64,000 nucleotides of DNA from Zopfochytrium polystomum (GCA_025765615.1 JAIVFJ010000161.1:86953-150952), one strand, 5' to 3'. Positions 10,912-22,542 are shown, counted from the first letter of the stretch. Notes: generated by a model from the letters alone, not told the origin. A program made the numbers and translations.

Positions 10912-13717
10912 TGCGTGCGAGTGAGCAAATACAGTCATCATTGGAGGTGCTTGATGTGCGGACCCTCGAGAAAGAACATGAGACAGCCTTACCTCCGTCC
11001 TCACTGCGCAGCACCTTGTCTGTGCGCACCATGCCCCCGACCGCCAACTGCAGGCCTGGCACGCTCCTAAACTTGCTCCAAACTTTTCGAAACACGTCCG
11101 GCCCCGCCAGCTCGTCGTCCAGGTCGACGGTCGCAATCAACGCGTCGGGGCTGGCGACAAAGTCGCGGATCGCCATCGCCGTGTTGCGCAGCGAGCGCAG
11201 CCGCCCAAACGTGCGCACCACGGAGAAGCGCGGATCGTGCTCGCACAGCTCCTCGACGAATTCTCCGGCGGCGAAAGCAGCCCGACGCGGCGTTTGGCCG
11301 CGTCCCTCACCGCTGCCGCCAACAGTGTCATCGGTTCCATCGCCCGCTTGAAGGCTACCGTTGGCGGCGCTATATTCGTCGTCGTCGTCGTCGTCGTATC
11401 CGTCGTCAATCACAATTACGGCTCCCCACCGCACCGCGCCGCCGCCGTCGCTCTGCGCCTGCAAGCTCCGCACGCACCGCCAGAGCGCCCCCAGGGACAG
11501 CGTCGGGCCGCCGCCGACGCACACAAACACGAACGGCTCGGTGCGGCGCGCGGGCCCGCTCCACTCGCGCACGTGCAGCGCAGCGTCCAGGTGCACTCGC
11601 CCCAGGCAGTGCGACGGCGCCGCCGCCGCCCCGTACCGCTCAACCAGCCACCGCACCACTCGGTACGCACCCGGCTCGCTGCCCTCCGCCTGCTCCGTCG
11701 CGCCGTTCTTGAGCGCGTTGTCCGGGTGCAAGTAGCACACCGGCCCTCCTGTCGCGCTCCCCGATGATCGGTACGACCGCCATCGGCGCCTCCGCTCTGG
11801 TGGAGGTGGTGGTGGTGGTGGCTGGTGCTGTTGGTGGGGAGCGGTGAGGGCGTTGGGGCAGCCATCAGAGATGCTGCTTGTGGTATTTACAGCGTCCATC
11901 GAAAACAGGTGATCCAGCACGCGATACCAGCCTCGCTTGAATTTTCCAGTCGCAGGGTTATACTCGTCGCCGGTGTAAATAGAGCGGGCTTCGTCGACGA
12001 GACGGCGCCTGTGGATAAAGCAGCCGCGTGACTCAACGCGGAAGGGTAATCCGGCGGCCCTGTCGGCCCAGCTGAAGGTATCAGGTCGACGCCACATTGC
12101 AGATGAACCTCGCTGTTGAAACGGACCCAGAGCTAGCGTTAGGGCGGACGGGTCCTGCTCAAACAACATCTCCGCCTGCGCAATATAGTCAAAAGCGTGC
12201 ACCGGCCCCCCGTCGTAGGCGTCGCCCAGGGCCTTCCGGGGCGATCCCGCCGGCCGGTCGACCATGATGTCGAGATCGACCTGCAAAACAATGTCGGCGT
12301 CCGTGCACGCGTCAATTCCTTCGAAAAAGGCCGTGACGGGAATACCAGTCTCTGCGTGGGTTGCGCCGGCAGACGGCGGCGCCGCGGCGGCCTGCCCGAC
12401 GTCGAACCATCTATGGAAGCACGGGGTCGGGTCCGCGCTGGCGCGTACGATCCGATCGATCCAGCCGGCCGACTTGAGGCGGTCGAGCTCGCGCACGAGG
12501 CGCGGGTAGTCGCTGTCGCGGTACTTGCGGACGTGGACGTCCCGGATAGAGTCGACGAGGACCACTCTTTCATGGAAAGGGCGCGGGTACCGGTCTAGCT
12601 GACGAATGAGGTGCGGGATGCATGTCTGCACCTCGGACGCCTCCATCGCGCACGTTTTGATGAGCAACGAGACCCGTTGCCGTTGCAGGTGCGGTCCATG
12701 CAACGGTTGCGCACCGAAAAGGACCATGGGTCGGAGGCAAAGTATCATGATGTCTGACTCAACGATGAGGTCGTCCCAACGGACTTGAGGGAGGTGGACT
12801 GTGTCTATCAGTGCAAACCCCGCAGAGGAGCATAGCCGCTCAATTGACAAAAGCGATTTCGCGTTGCTGGTAAAAAAAGGATTTGATACCGCCTTGAAGA
12901 AGATTCCTGGATCTGACAGCATTCCGCGAAAGCGATGAAGGTCCGCTTGGTCTAGTTGAAGATTTAACACGTCTACGACGCAATCGTAGGTGACAGGACA
13001 ATTACGGGATGCCATCACACCAGGTTGATCCGTTGAATACGCTGCCGCAAGGCAGTCCACCAAGGCCTGCGGTGCGGACGCTACGTGAATTCCTCGGAGA
13101 GTGATATGCCTGGGGAAATAATCGATCAAGAAGTTCGAGATCAGATCAGTAAGCTTCTTGTCACGATGTTGTTGGTCGTCTTCGGTCAAAAGGATCTCGT
13201 ATCCTTTCACCTCCGGCAGCAACAAGTCGTTACGGACAAGCCTGAGAAGGCGCTGGACCGATGAGGGTGGGGCCTTGAAATATCTCCACATCAGAAACAG
13301 CTTCCTTGCCATAATGTCGTGTTCCGATTCGCTCCACGGCCCCATGTCGATACCGACGTCAATACACACGATAGCCGACTGTATGCCACCTGCTGAGATA
13401 ATCACGAGGTTGGAGGGAGAGATATTGCTCAGGCTTAAACACCCGTCTTTGCAGCTCTGAAGAAATTTCTGCAAAAGCTTTCCCGAGGGCCGTGGCGCTG
13501 TTGGGTCGCTCGCACACTGCAGCCACGTCTTGCCGTCCTCGTAATTGCGCACTAAGATTGGCGTGGATGTCTTTTCGGAAAAGTAAATTGCTTCAGCAGG
13601 GCCTATGCAGCTGTACGAGCCTGCGGCTCGCTGCTGTACGTGGCGCTGAAAAAGTCCCATGACCATCTTTGAAGCGAAGGAAGCGCGATCTACAATGGCG
13701 TCCAAGACTTTGACCAC
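9821..13717 (-). CDS. Fusion: two glycosyltransferase-like domains plus LOG/SLOG (TIGR00725-type) domain
   Basis: Exons 9821-10845 and 10993-13717, 1249 aa. The 147-nt intron (donor GTAAGG, acceptor CACCCAG) carries a long GT repeat and was wrongly readable as coding. Residues 1-370 match nothing I know. About 382-640 looks like a GT-A fold: VVLVDSI at its start and QVDLDIMVD, a DxD-type metal site, near 481. About 729-990 is a second GT-2-like unit: FVFVCVGGG, VIVIDDG, LRNTAMAIRDF, ATVDLDDELAGPDVF (DxDD near 866), then GGNVWTHLRVFRR and DWAFMIP. Residues 1029-1215 form a Rossmann domain with GGRGGVMLEACRGAKS, TVGILPG and VAVGGGAGTASEVALAW, as in the LOG/SLOG family. LOG relatives act on nucleotides or bind them; the target here is unknown. 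Confidence 0.8.
10868..10910 (-). repeat. (GT)n microsatellite inside an intron
   Basis: About 20 GT units on the plus strand (CA on the gene's sense strand) inside the only intron of the glycosyltransferase-LOG gene. The intron removes a His-Thr run from the otherwise open frame. Confidence 0.95.
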
Positions 13718-13773
13718 CTAATGGGGGATCGAGGTGTGTGTTCTTTTAAATAGATTGCGAAGCGACTCTGTCT

Positions 13774-14931
13774 TCAAACCCAAACCTTGGCCGACGGCGA
13801 CGGAGATAACAGACCCCTTGAGTTGTCGCACAGAAATGAAACTGCCTCCCCACCAACCCCGAGCACCTTGACGCTGTCGAAGCGAGATAAGACGTGGTGC
13901 GCGTAGTTGCGGCAGCGCTGCGCGCGGAATCCCGCAAGAAGCTGGCCCAGGACTGGCGAAAGAGGCGTTGGGGGCGACAGCTGGTCCGGGCTTGAATCGA
14001 AGGAAACTTCTGCGTGGAAACTAAAGACGACGTGATTCAAATGTTGGGGTTGCATTAGCGGAAACAAGTGAACGCACAAGAGCGATAGTGGTTGAGGTTA
14101 TTCCCCACGTTGCAGCCCGCTCGCCGACCTTGAGTCTCCAAAGGAAATCTCCGCGCTGCAGGAAGTCTCGCCCATATTCCGCGCATGCGCACAGAAACCT
14201 GCGATCGAGTTAAAGCGCGCGGCGCGGTCTGACGTCATCTCGTGTGAGTCTGCGGATGGCGACCGTCTTAGAACGACAAGGAGCGTTTCGGCGTAGATGG
14301 GATGGCGGCGAGGGAACTTGCGCACCTCGCCAGCAGCAAGCCGCAGCATTGTTTCCATTGCGACCCTCTGGTCCAGATGCGCTTCGTCTGTCGCGTCCGC
14401 TGCTACTGCTAGATGGCGCGGGAGGACACGGCACGCACGCATGCCGTGGAACAGTGTGGTCGTGGGAGTTGCGGGCGTCGCCGCGATCTTGGCGCCGTGG
14501 TCGTGGTCGTCGTCCGCCTGGTCGTTGTCATCGTCTGCACAGTTGGGATCGCAGTAGAGCAGGTCCAGAACGGAAGACGCGAACGCACTGTCCAGGTCCG
14601 CCAGAACGAGTCGGGCGGCCTCCTCGCTGTTTGGACCGCTGCTCTTAGCACTGGTGGTGGTGGTGAAGTCGACGATTCCCACGGTGGTCCAGGTCATGTG
14701 GACGGCGGTGGCGGCGGCGGCAGTGTCGCGGGTTGACGGCGGTGCTGTCGGAGGGTGGCCATGGGGAGGGAGCGTTCGTGGCGCAGCAGGGTCGACTGCC
14801 GCTCCAGACGGTGACGACGACGACGACGACGCCGACGGTACCAAATCACGATCAGTAGTAGTGGTGGCCGCCGCCGCCGCCGCCGCCGCAGCAGCAGCCG
14901 CACTAGTAGTGGCTGCGTCGTCCATCATCAT
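13774..14931 (-). CDS. Protein of unknown function
   Basis: Proposed exons 13774-14020 and 14129-14931, 349 aa. The first exon begins with Met/Asp and a 12-residue Ala run, then low-complexity Ser/Pro/Thr up to about residue 95. The middle is better ordered: ARLVLADLDSAFASSVLDLL, MRACRVLPRHLAV, QRVAMETMLRLAAGEVRKF and IYAETLLVVLRR look helical and strand-like. The intron has a weak donor (GTCGGC) and acceptor GTCTTTAG, and the frames match (phase 2), joining ISFGDS to FHAEVSFDSSPDQL. Without it the protein would stop at 14098. I recognise no domain. The start is 352 nt from the divergently transcribed asparagine synthetase fusion, so they share a promoter region. Confidence 0.6.
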
Positions 14932-14981
14932 CCACGCAGGTTGTAATAATTAATTTCTTGCCGTCGTCGCACGGATGGGTG

Positions 14982-15038
14982 GATGGCCCCGTCGATGGCC
15001 CGTCGATGGCCCTGTCGATGGCCCTGTCGATGGCCCCC
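14982..15038. repeat. Tandem 11-12 bp repeat in a divergent promoter
   Basis: Nearly five copies of GATGGCCC(C/T)GTC, one of them 11 bp, lie between the divergent genes at 14931 and 15283. Confidence 0.85.
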
Positions 15039-15282
15039 AGCGCCCTCTCATTCCATCCCCCCCGTCTCATCATCATCATTTATTTGATTTGCTTCTGCTT
15101 TCTTCTGGAGGAACGAGGAGCGCAGGGGCCGCGTGCGTTCTTGCGTTGGTGCGTAGCTGCTCTCTTTGGGAAATATCAATCGCAACATCACTCCGTCGCA
15201 TCAATCCATCGCAAGATTACCAGCGCATACTGTAATACCGCATTCATCCACATCGAGCACACACATACACACTCTCAGACTC

Positions 15283-18200
15283 ATGTGCGGCATCGTCGCT
15301 TGCCTCTGCCTCCCAGAAGCCGCCCCCAACCCCGAATCCTCCTCCCTCTCCTCCTCCTCTTCCTCCTCCTCACTCCCGCCGGCCTGCACCGAGCCCGCCG
15401 ACCAAGTTCGAGCCGCCCTGACGCTCCTGGCGCACCGGGGTCCCGACGGTACCGGCGCGCTGGACCTCGTCGCGGGCCAAGACGTCGGCGACGACAACGA
15501 CGCCGGCGGCGCGCACGCTCACGCCGCGCTCGGCGTCACCCGCCTCGCCGTCTCCGACGTCCGACCCGCCGTCGCGGACCTTCTTTCGACGCCTTTCTAT
15601 GGCGAATACCCGACGCGAGGAAAGGGAACGTGCAACTTGGCCATGGTGTACAACGGAGAGATTTACAAGTGAGTGAGTGTGAATGTTTGCCTAATATTAA
15701 CCGCACAATCGCCAGCCGCGAATCACTGCGCCACCAGCACTCTACGCACGTCTCTCGCTGCGATACGGAAACGCTCTTTCGCCGACTCCTGGCGCTCGCG
15801 GCCGCAACAGCTGACGACGACAACGACAACAGCAACTGGAATGACGGATTCTCGTCGCTGCTCTGCCGCCTGCAGGGAATGTTTGCGTTCGTCCTCGTCT
15901 TTCTGGACGCCCGGAACAACGCTGTGCGCGTCGTCGCCGCCAGAGACGCCATGGGCGTCAAGCCACTGTTTGTCGGCACCGGCACGCATTCGCATCGCGG
16001 AGCGCCGGCCCGCGTGCTCACGTTTGCGTCCGAGATGAAAGCCCTCCCGTCGTCGGCGTCGACCGTCCGCGAGGTCGACCCCGGGTCGTGGATGGAGGCG
16101 CGCTGGGGCGGCGGCGCAAGGGCCAAACTGCGCGTTCGCACGCGCCGGTGGTACCGCTGCGACTGGGACGCGCCCCCGCAGCGGGGGCCGGCGCTGGCCG
16201 ACGCGGACCGCGGCGCCGTGCAGGCGCGGCTGCGCCAGCTGCTGGATGCGGCTGTCGGGACGCGGCTGATGATGGCCGACGTGGACGTCGGCGTGCTCTT
16301 GTCCGGCGGGCTGGACTCGAGCTTGGTCGCTGCCCTCGCGGCGAGGTGCCTCAGGGGCGTGGGCAGGCGGCTGAAGACGTTTACGATTGGCTTTGCTGCG
16401 AGGTGGAAGGACGACGATGACGCGTTAGGCGACCTGGAGGCCGCGAGGCTCGTCGCTGCGCATATTGGAAGCGACCACACGGAATGGGTGTTTGACGAGG
16501 CGGAGGGCATTAAAGTCCTGCCCGAGGTCGTCAAGTGCCTGGTAGGAGCAGGGAACCGGGGACCTAATACCTTTTTCAACCGTGAAGCGACGACGGCGGA
16601 AATAGGTGAAACTCACAGCGAACTAAAACATTTCCCCAACAGGAAACCGATAACGTCCCGACCGTTCGCGCCGCAGTCCTCCTTTACCTATTGTCGCGGC
16701 GCATCAAGACCACCACAAGCGTCAAAGTGCTTCTCTGCGGAGAAGGCGCCGACGAGCTTTTCGCCGGCTACTCGCTCTTTGCAAAGTACGACCGCGACCA
16801 CGTCCTCGAGTTCACCGAGGAACTGCACCGCCGTGTCCGGTACGTGTACACGTGCGAGCTCCTCCGCGTTGACCGCTGCACCTCTGCGTTTGGCCTGGAG
16901 GGGCGCGTCCCGTTCCTCGACACGGCGGTGGTCGAGTGGGCCATGTGCGGGGTGCTTCCCGAGTGGAAGATGCATGCCGCCGTCGCGTTTGATGCGGACG
17001 CCGCAGGGGCGGCAGCGCCGGAAAAGGCGTTTCTCCGTGAGACGTTTTCAGGGTCGGGACTGCTGCCCGACGCCGTGCTGTACCGCCCAAAAGCGCAGTT
17101 CGCTACCGGCGTCGGCGGCGGTTGGACGGCGGCGCTGACAGGCCACGCCGCCGCCGAGGCAGCGTCAACGGACGAAGCTGGGCTGTACCGCGCGCTCCTC
17201 GACGCTGCCTTTGACAACCCCCCGCGCGCGCACGCCATCCGCGGTGCGCTGGCCGCCCGCTCGGCGCTCCGCAAGACTGTCTGCGGCGCCGCCCTCTCGC
17301 GCGCGGATGCGCGCGCGTACCTCTCGGATACGCTTCGTCTCTGCCCCGCGATGGTCGCCGCCGCACTCGGCGACGGCGGTGGCGGCGACGGTAACACTGG
17401 CGCGGCCGCCGGGACAGCGACTACTACGCGGTCGACGCGCGCGGTCCTCGACGCCGTGGCGGCGGCGACCCTAGCGCGCGTGCCGTTCCACAACCTGACG
17501 CTGCTGGCCCGCACGCCACGAGCGCCGCCCTCATTCCGCGACATCCGCGATGACACCCTGGCCGCCACGGGCGGGCCGTGCGCCGTCCTCAATACGTTTA
17601 CTGCCTGGCTCCTCGCCCGCTTCGCCGCCGCAGGTGGCCTCGCCGGACTTCGCGCCGTTCGCCTCGTCGCCGCCACCGTCGCCGCCGCCGCCGCCTCGTC
17701 CCCACGCGTCGGCGCGCACGTGGCCGTCGTGGTTGTCGTCGGGGACGCGGGCGACGACGATGACGACGATGGAGAAGTCTACGGTGACGGCGGCGTCCTC
17801 GAGGACAGACTGTGCTTTGTCGACGTCGGCAACGGCAAGCCGTACGCCGCCGCCGCGCCCGTGCCCCTCGCGTCGTGCGCGTCGTCGTCGTCATCGTCAC
17901 CGCCGCCGCGGAGCGACTGCGGACTCGTGTGGCGGCTGCACCGCGTGGACGCCGCCGTCGTCGCCGTGCAGCACAGGCACAACGGGGAGTGGGTGGGTTG
18001 GTTGTTGGGGCGGGAGTTGGGGTGCGAACCTCTGAAGAATACCTTCCCGCGCGTTCTGTTTGGGCTCACGCACCCCTCCTCCCCCTGCCCCCTCCCTCCC
18101 TTGCACTCTCTCCCGCAAACAACAAAACAACAAAAAAAAAAAAAATGTAAAAATAAGAGGACCGCGCTGACGTTTGCGCCTTCGGCCGCCGTGCCGTACT

Positions 18201-18655
18201 CCGCGTTCCTGCCGTCCATCCGTCGATCCCGCACCGAGCCAGGGTACAACCCGTTCCTGCTCGGTCTGCGGGTCGTGCGGTTCCCGGCCCTGGCGGCGAC
18301 GGCGACGGCTGGGGCGGCGGCGGCGGGAGAGTACGCGCCCCCGCTCCGGTGCGTCGTGCGCGATCGGCGGATGACGGTGGCGGTTGCTGGTGCCGCGCGA
18401 CGGAAAGGGCGGCGGGAGGACGGCGACTCGGTGGAGGAGGAAGTGGAGGACGAGGTCGTGGAGGAGGTGGTGGTGGAGGAGGCCCAGGAGCCCGCGGCGG
18501 TGGAGGCGTTTGTGCGGAGGTGGTTTGCGGACTGCCCGGGCGTCGTCGAGGCCGTGGGGCCGGCGGTGGGGTGTGTGGAGGAGTATTTGTTTCCCGCCGC
18601 CCTGCCTTGGGAGTCTTGTGCGAGAGGAGGTGGGGAGAAGGAGGGGGGGTGTTGA
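15283..18655 (+). CDS. Fusion: asparagine synthetase (glutamine-hydrolysing) plus arylamine N-acetyltransferase-like domain
   Basis: Exons 15283-15668, 15716-16541, 16643-17992, 18158-18655; 1019 aa. The start is fixed by the class II amidotransferase Cys: MCGIVACL, with the Cys freed after Met removal. The glutaminase domain shows LAHRGPDGTG and YNGEIYN (rebuilt exactly across intron 1). The synthetase domain has the ATP-binding loop LLSGGLDSS near 323 and LLCGEGADELFAGY, with FGLEGRVPFLD after it. From about 630 a different domain begins: VPFHNLTLLARTP, GGPCAVLNTFTAWLLARF, VGAHVAVVV, FVDVGNGKPY. These are the N-acetyltransferase (NAT) signatures, and the Cys-His-Asp triad falls at about C717, H763 and D798. 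The NAT C-terminal barrel continues into the last exon. The last intron's acceptor (AAATAAG) is the least certain join. I know of no standard AsnB-NAT fusion. Confidence 0.85.
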
Positions 18656-19243
18656 GTGGTGAGTAGGCGGGCGTAGGCAGCGGAGTGAGAGTGGAAGAAG
18701 GGGAACTGTTGTGGCTGTTGTTGCTGTTCTCGTTGAAGTTGTTGTGTGTTGTCGCACACTCGTGGCACTGATTCCTCGCCCGCAATCGTTGTCGAAACAA
18801 CAAGCAGTTGTTGTTCCCCCTCCGCCCGTTTGGTCTGCTGGGAATGCGCGTTAATTAAATTTTAAGAAAACGTCAACGACAGGAAGTTGAACGGTAGACT
18901 CTCTAATTGGGACGCCGGGAAAAAAAAGAAGAAAAAAAAAAAAACAATGCGAAATCAATCGTTACCAACACCCACTGCAAAATTCGATCACCCATTGTAT
19001 TCTATCACACCGCTTCACCTCATCGCACCTTCTGACTCCCAACACCCACCGCAGATAATGCACAGCAAGACAACCACCGAGTTAAAAAAAAAAAAAAAAA
19101 AACTATCTGCCCAAGCAAGGTCTGTCAACTGTTTTTACTTCGCTTCCGGTAATAATCTACTCAGTAGAAATGCAGCATGGAGGACTTGACGCTGCGTAGA
19201 AATCAATGAAAACGATACACCTTAAAGACCACATGTGGTTTGC
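18656..19243. other. Intergenic region; boundary into AT-richer DNA
   Basis: The DNA changes from GC-rich to AT-richer near 18.85 kb. It holds two A-rich runs (about 18920-18945 and 19085-19102). No gene is supported. Confidence 0.6.
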
Positions 19244-20905
19244 TCAGAGTGGATGACATTTGACGATGTTTGGAGTACAGATGTGCTTTCGATTGCCAAG
19301 CAACAGCTGTTTCCGGGATACCAAAGCATCGATTTTGACAGCAGCGCAAAGCAGCATATCCTTCAAAGTTGAAAACCTGCTCTCTGCGGTCAATAAGTCG
19401 TTTGAAGTGCTCCTTATACTTGGGGAGAATGTCTCCACTGACAAAATGATGATTCCGCCCAAAGGCTGGATGTCATTCAAGCAGTACATAAGTCAGAAGC
19501 CAACCAAATGGGGCTTCAAAATGTGGGCGCTGGCAGATTCTGAGACTGGAAATCTTCACTGGTTTGAGCTGAATGTTGGGAAATATAGAGTTGTCCAAAT
19601 AAAACACTGAAGAAATAGTCTCTTTAGAAACGGGAACAAAGTTTATTGGGAATTACAGGCTCGCTAATGCTTTAATCCTCATACAGGTCATAGTGGAGAC
19701 TCAGTTGGATCAAGCAAGGGAGGACTTGGTAGTAACGTTATTTTGCAATTGATGGATGGTTTCAATGGGCAGTATCAGCGTCTGCACGCTGATAACTTTT
19801 CTGCAAGCCCTGAGCTGGCGATGGAACTTCTGGAGCAGCAAACCTACCTTTGTGGCACACTTAGTGCACTTCGTGGTGGGTCCCTGATTATGTTAAGATT
19901 CCCAAAAATTCGCGCGTTGGAACGCACAAGTGGACAACCATGAATCTGCCGACTGGATTTGTGACAGTCATGGCTTCATCGACAAATGCCTTCATCACAT
20001 TATCACAACTGTGATGATGGGTCCTGACTGCAATCAGAAGCATTTTACAACCCTCAGCAGCGTGACTACAGTGGGACAAAGTACAAGTTGTTTGCAACAA
20101 GCAAATACAACCGCTTTATGGGTGTGGTTGATCTGGCAGACCAGTTGAGAGGAACATCTGAGGTTCAGCAACAAACAAGCACCTGCTACCATTGAATCTG
20201 GTAATTTACAATCTGTGCAAGTGTTCACAATGCTTGAATAATCTAAAATATGGTCCACAAGAACAAGCCCATGACCATGAAGGATTTCAGGCTTAAAGTG
20301 GCGCATTACGTCCGTGGCCTTTAAACTCCATCAGATTTAAACTTTGCAAAGTCTTGCTTGAAGCGCCCACTGAATTCTGGAAAACTGGATGCAAGCCATT
20401 GTGTCAGGAACATGGCAGGACAGGGCAAGGCAGACAAGGAACTGAGAATAGTGATAATTATATTGGAAACAATAATTCACTTGAGGGATGGGACAGGTCC
20501 CCCCTTTTATACCTTTTGAGAGTCTTCCTTGTCAAGACTCAAAGAAAGTTCCAGAAAGAGCAATTAGTAATACAATGATACCAATGATACCAATGACAAC
20601 AAGACAAGTCAGGAAAGCAAAGAAGGTCCCAGAAGGTTCCACAAGGTTCCATGAAGGAATGTTCTAGAAGGTTCCAGAGGTTTCCAGAGGGTAATTCATA
20701 ACACATTGCTTGGTAGACTATTATGGCACAGACTTCTTCCCTTTCTCTGGCATTGTTCCAGATGAGGCAAGTGTTGAAAAGAAGTATCGCATTTGTGTGG
20801 AATGTAAGTGTCAAGGCCATCATAAACTGGTATCTACGCTATGTGCTGCGTGTCTGGAGTCCATGTGCAAAGGGAAGTGCTTTTTTTTAGTGCAGCACTT
20901 CGATT
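19244..20905 (+). pseudogene. piggyBac transposase remnant
   Basis: Fragments of a DDE transposase of the piggyBac (PGBD) family lie in several frames. In order: an N-terminal piece with MIPPKGWMSFKQYISQKPTK and WGFKMWALADSETG (19260-19610), DGFNGQYQRLHADNF (about 19750), a KYNRFMGVVDLADQLR block in another frame (about 20080-20145), FRLKVAHYVRG (about 20285-20320), and a C-terminal Cys-rich zinc finger, RICVECKCQGHHK with CAACLESMCKG (about 20790-20870). The order is that of intact family members, but stops and frame changes separate the pieces and about 350 nt of unrelated sequence sits before the zinc finger. Flanking inverted repeats and TTAA targets were not found. The coding capacity is dead. 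Confidence 0.88.
20541..20692. repeat. Degenerate GAAGGTTCCA array (heat-shock-element-like)
   Basis: At 20544-20556 GAAAGTTCCAGAA gives three alternating GAA/TTC units. From 20621 to 20692 a roughly 10-bp motif, AGAAGGTTCC, is repeated about seven times with changes. Alternating nGAAn/nTTCn is the consensus bound by heat-shock factor, but these may simply be a decayed tandem repeat inside the piggyBac relic. Confidence 0.5.
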
Positions 20906-22480
20906 CTGACCAGTGGGAAAAAGTGAGATCAAAAGCAGAAAGTGGAATGCTTATCAAAGAAGCGCCAATGATTGAGGTTCTGTGCTTCTCTTTGTGGTCG
21001 AAAACTATGATTGATTCACTGCACCTGTTTCTCCTTGAGTATTGCACCTTGTCTTCTGCCTCTGTTCTCCCTCCATATGTCCTCCCATTTCTCTTCCTGG
21101 TACTGGGTTGAAAAGATTTGTCCTAATTCTGAGAATGAAATTTGTAAACAGTCTACTCTGAGTGAGTGAGTGGAAGGAGTGAATGAAGTGGAGATGTGTG
21201 CTTGTGGATGGTCCTTCTCCCCACCCAACTTGGAGAGAAAGAGAAAAAACTCTGTTATGAATTATTGATACATAATAATGATATACACGCTGTAATAGTT
21301 GCTAGGCAAGTGTGACCAGCACAGGGTAAAAACTTCTCCTATATTATCTGCTTGAGCAGAGGAGGAGGAAAACTGTTGACACCAGGTTTCTGTTCCACTT
21401 AATACTCAGAGTATTTGTCATCAGCGCAAGCCAGCACCCAGGTCTGCATTGGCAGTGGCTCGCTCTCCCATGGGCATCATGAGAACAATAACTAACAGTC
21501 ACAATAGGTTCGGGTCTGTCTTGTGCTTCTTGCTTCTAACCAGTCAGTTCTGCCTAACAAAATTAATTATAGCTGGAGGCTTGAGCTTGAATGTGCTGAT
21601 GGTGCGGAATGCAAAAAAACAAATGTGGCGAATGCATGTGTGTCAGCCACCAACAAGCAACAGTAAAACCACCTGGAACAGTCAGGTTTGAGCAGGAAAA
21701 ACTGCAACTGAGGCAGTTGCAGGTCTGTTTTGTACTTGTGTGTGGACATCCATTTTTTTGGACCAAAAGCGCGAAACAATAAACTGAGAACCCAATTTCC
21801 TTCAATACTACTCTTTGGATTGAATCATATGAGGTGAAAGGTATTGGACTGAAGATTATCTGTGCATAATCTCAGCTTAGTCCTCTGCTGGTTTTCTGAC
21901 TGTGAAGTTCGATATCAATACTGGTATTGTTTACACTCCACTACTCGACAGTGTTTTCCACTGTGTTTTTTTGGCAAGCAAGCAGGTAAAGGCGTTCTTC
22001 AGGATATCGTGAATCCACTGGGGTGGCATCCAATCAGGGCTGGCTGTGAATGTCCAGAACCAAACGCTGCGCAGCTGGTCGTTCTGGAATAATTGGTGCT
22101 ACAAAAACGGAAGACAAGAAGAAAAACAAAAAAAAGAAAAGCGGCTCCTCGCCGATCCGAACGCGCGTCGGCCCCTCCCCCGTCCGCAACCGCCTGCGTC
22201 ACCGGGCGCGACTCCTGCCCCTCCTCGCCCTGCTCAGGTATTCATCCTCTACCGGCACTAGGTTCGTCAGTCCCAAAATCCAAAGCATCCATTCGGCTCA
22301 CTGGTGTGGTTGCTGCTGCTGATTGTCGGGGCGAGATCTCGTCGCGATCCCGCTGTTTGGCCCTCTGCCGGCTGCGCGGTGCTGCTGCGTGATCCCTTCC
22401 TACTCGCACGCTCACACACCGTCCCACCCCCTAACGCTGTCCTCATGCGCCTTCTTCTAACCATTGGGAACCATTGCCGT
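20906..22480. other. AT-richer transposon-derived island, no gene recognised
   Basis: Short broken frames only, with base composition unlike the neighbouring genes. The composition returns to GC-rich near 22.13 kb. I see no intact gene, inverted repeat pair or tRNA. Confidence 0.55.
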
Positions 22481-22542
22481 CGCCTTCCCCCTGCGCCACT
22501 CACCGTTGAAATGTGGCCCAGACGGAACAAACACCTTCAGCG

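Noticed and set aside
9665..10924. 419-aa plus-strand ORF
   Set aside because: It is antisense to the LOG and glycosyltransferase domains, rich in Arg/Ala from GC-rich codons, and ends in the GT microsatellite. The minus-strand reading carries the conserved motifs.
14958..17138. Continuous 726-aa ORF through the asparagine synthetase gene
   Set aside because: It runs into introns and ends in a wrong frame after 16541; splicing restores the conserved synthetase blocks, and the start must be the MCGI at 15283.
17779..18768. 329-aa minus-strand ORF
   Set aside because: Shadow of the NAT-like domain on the opposite strand; Pro/Arg/Ser-rich with no motif.
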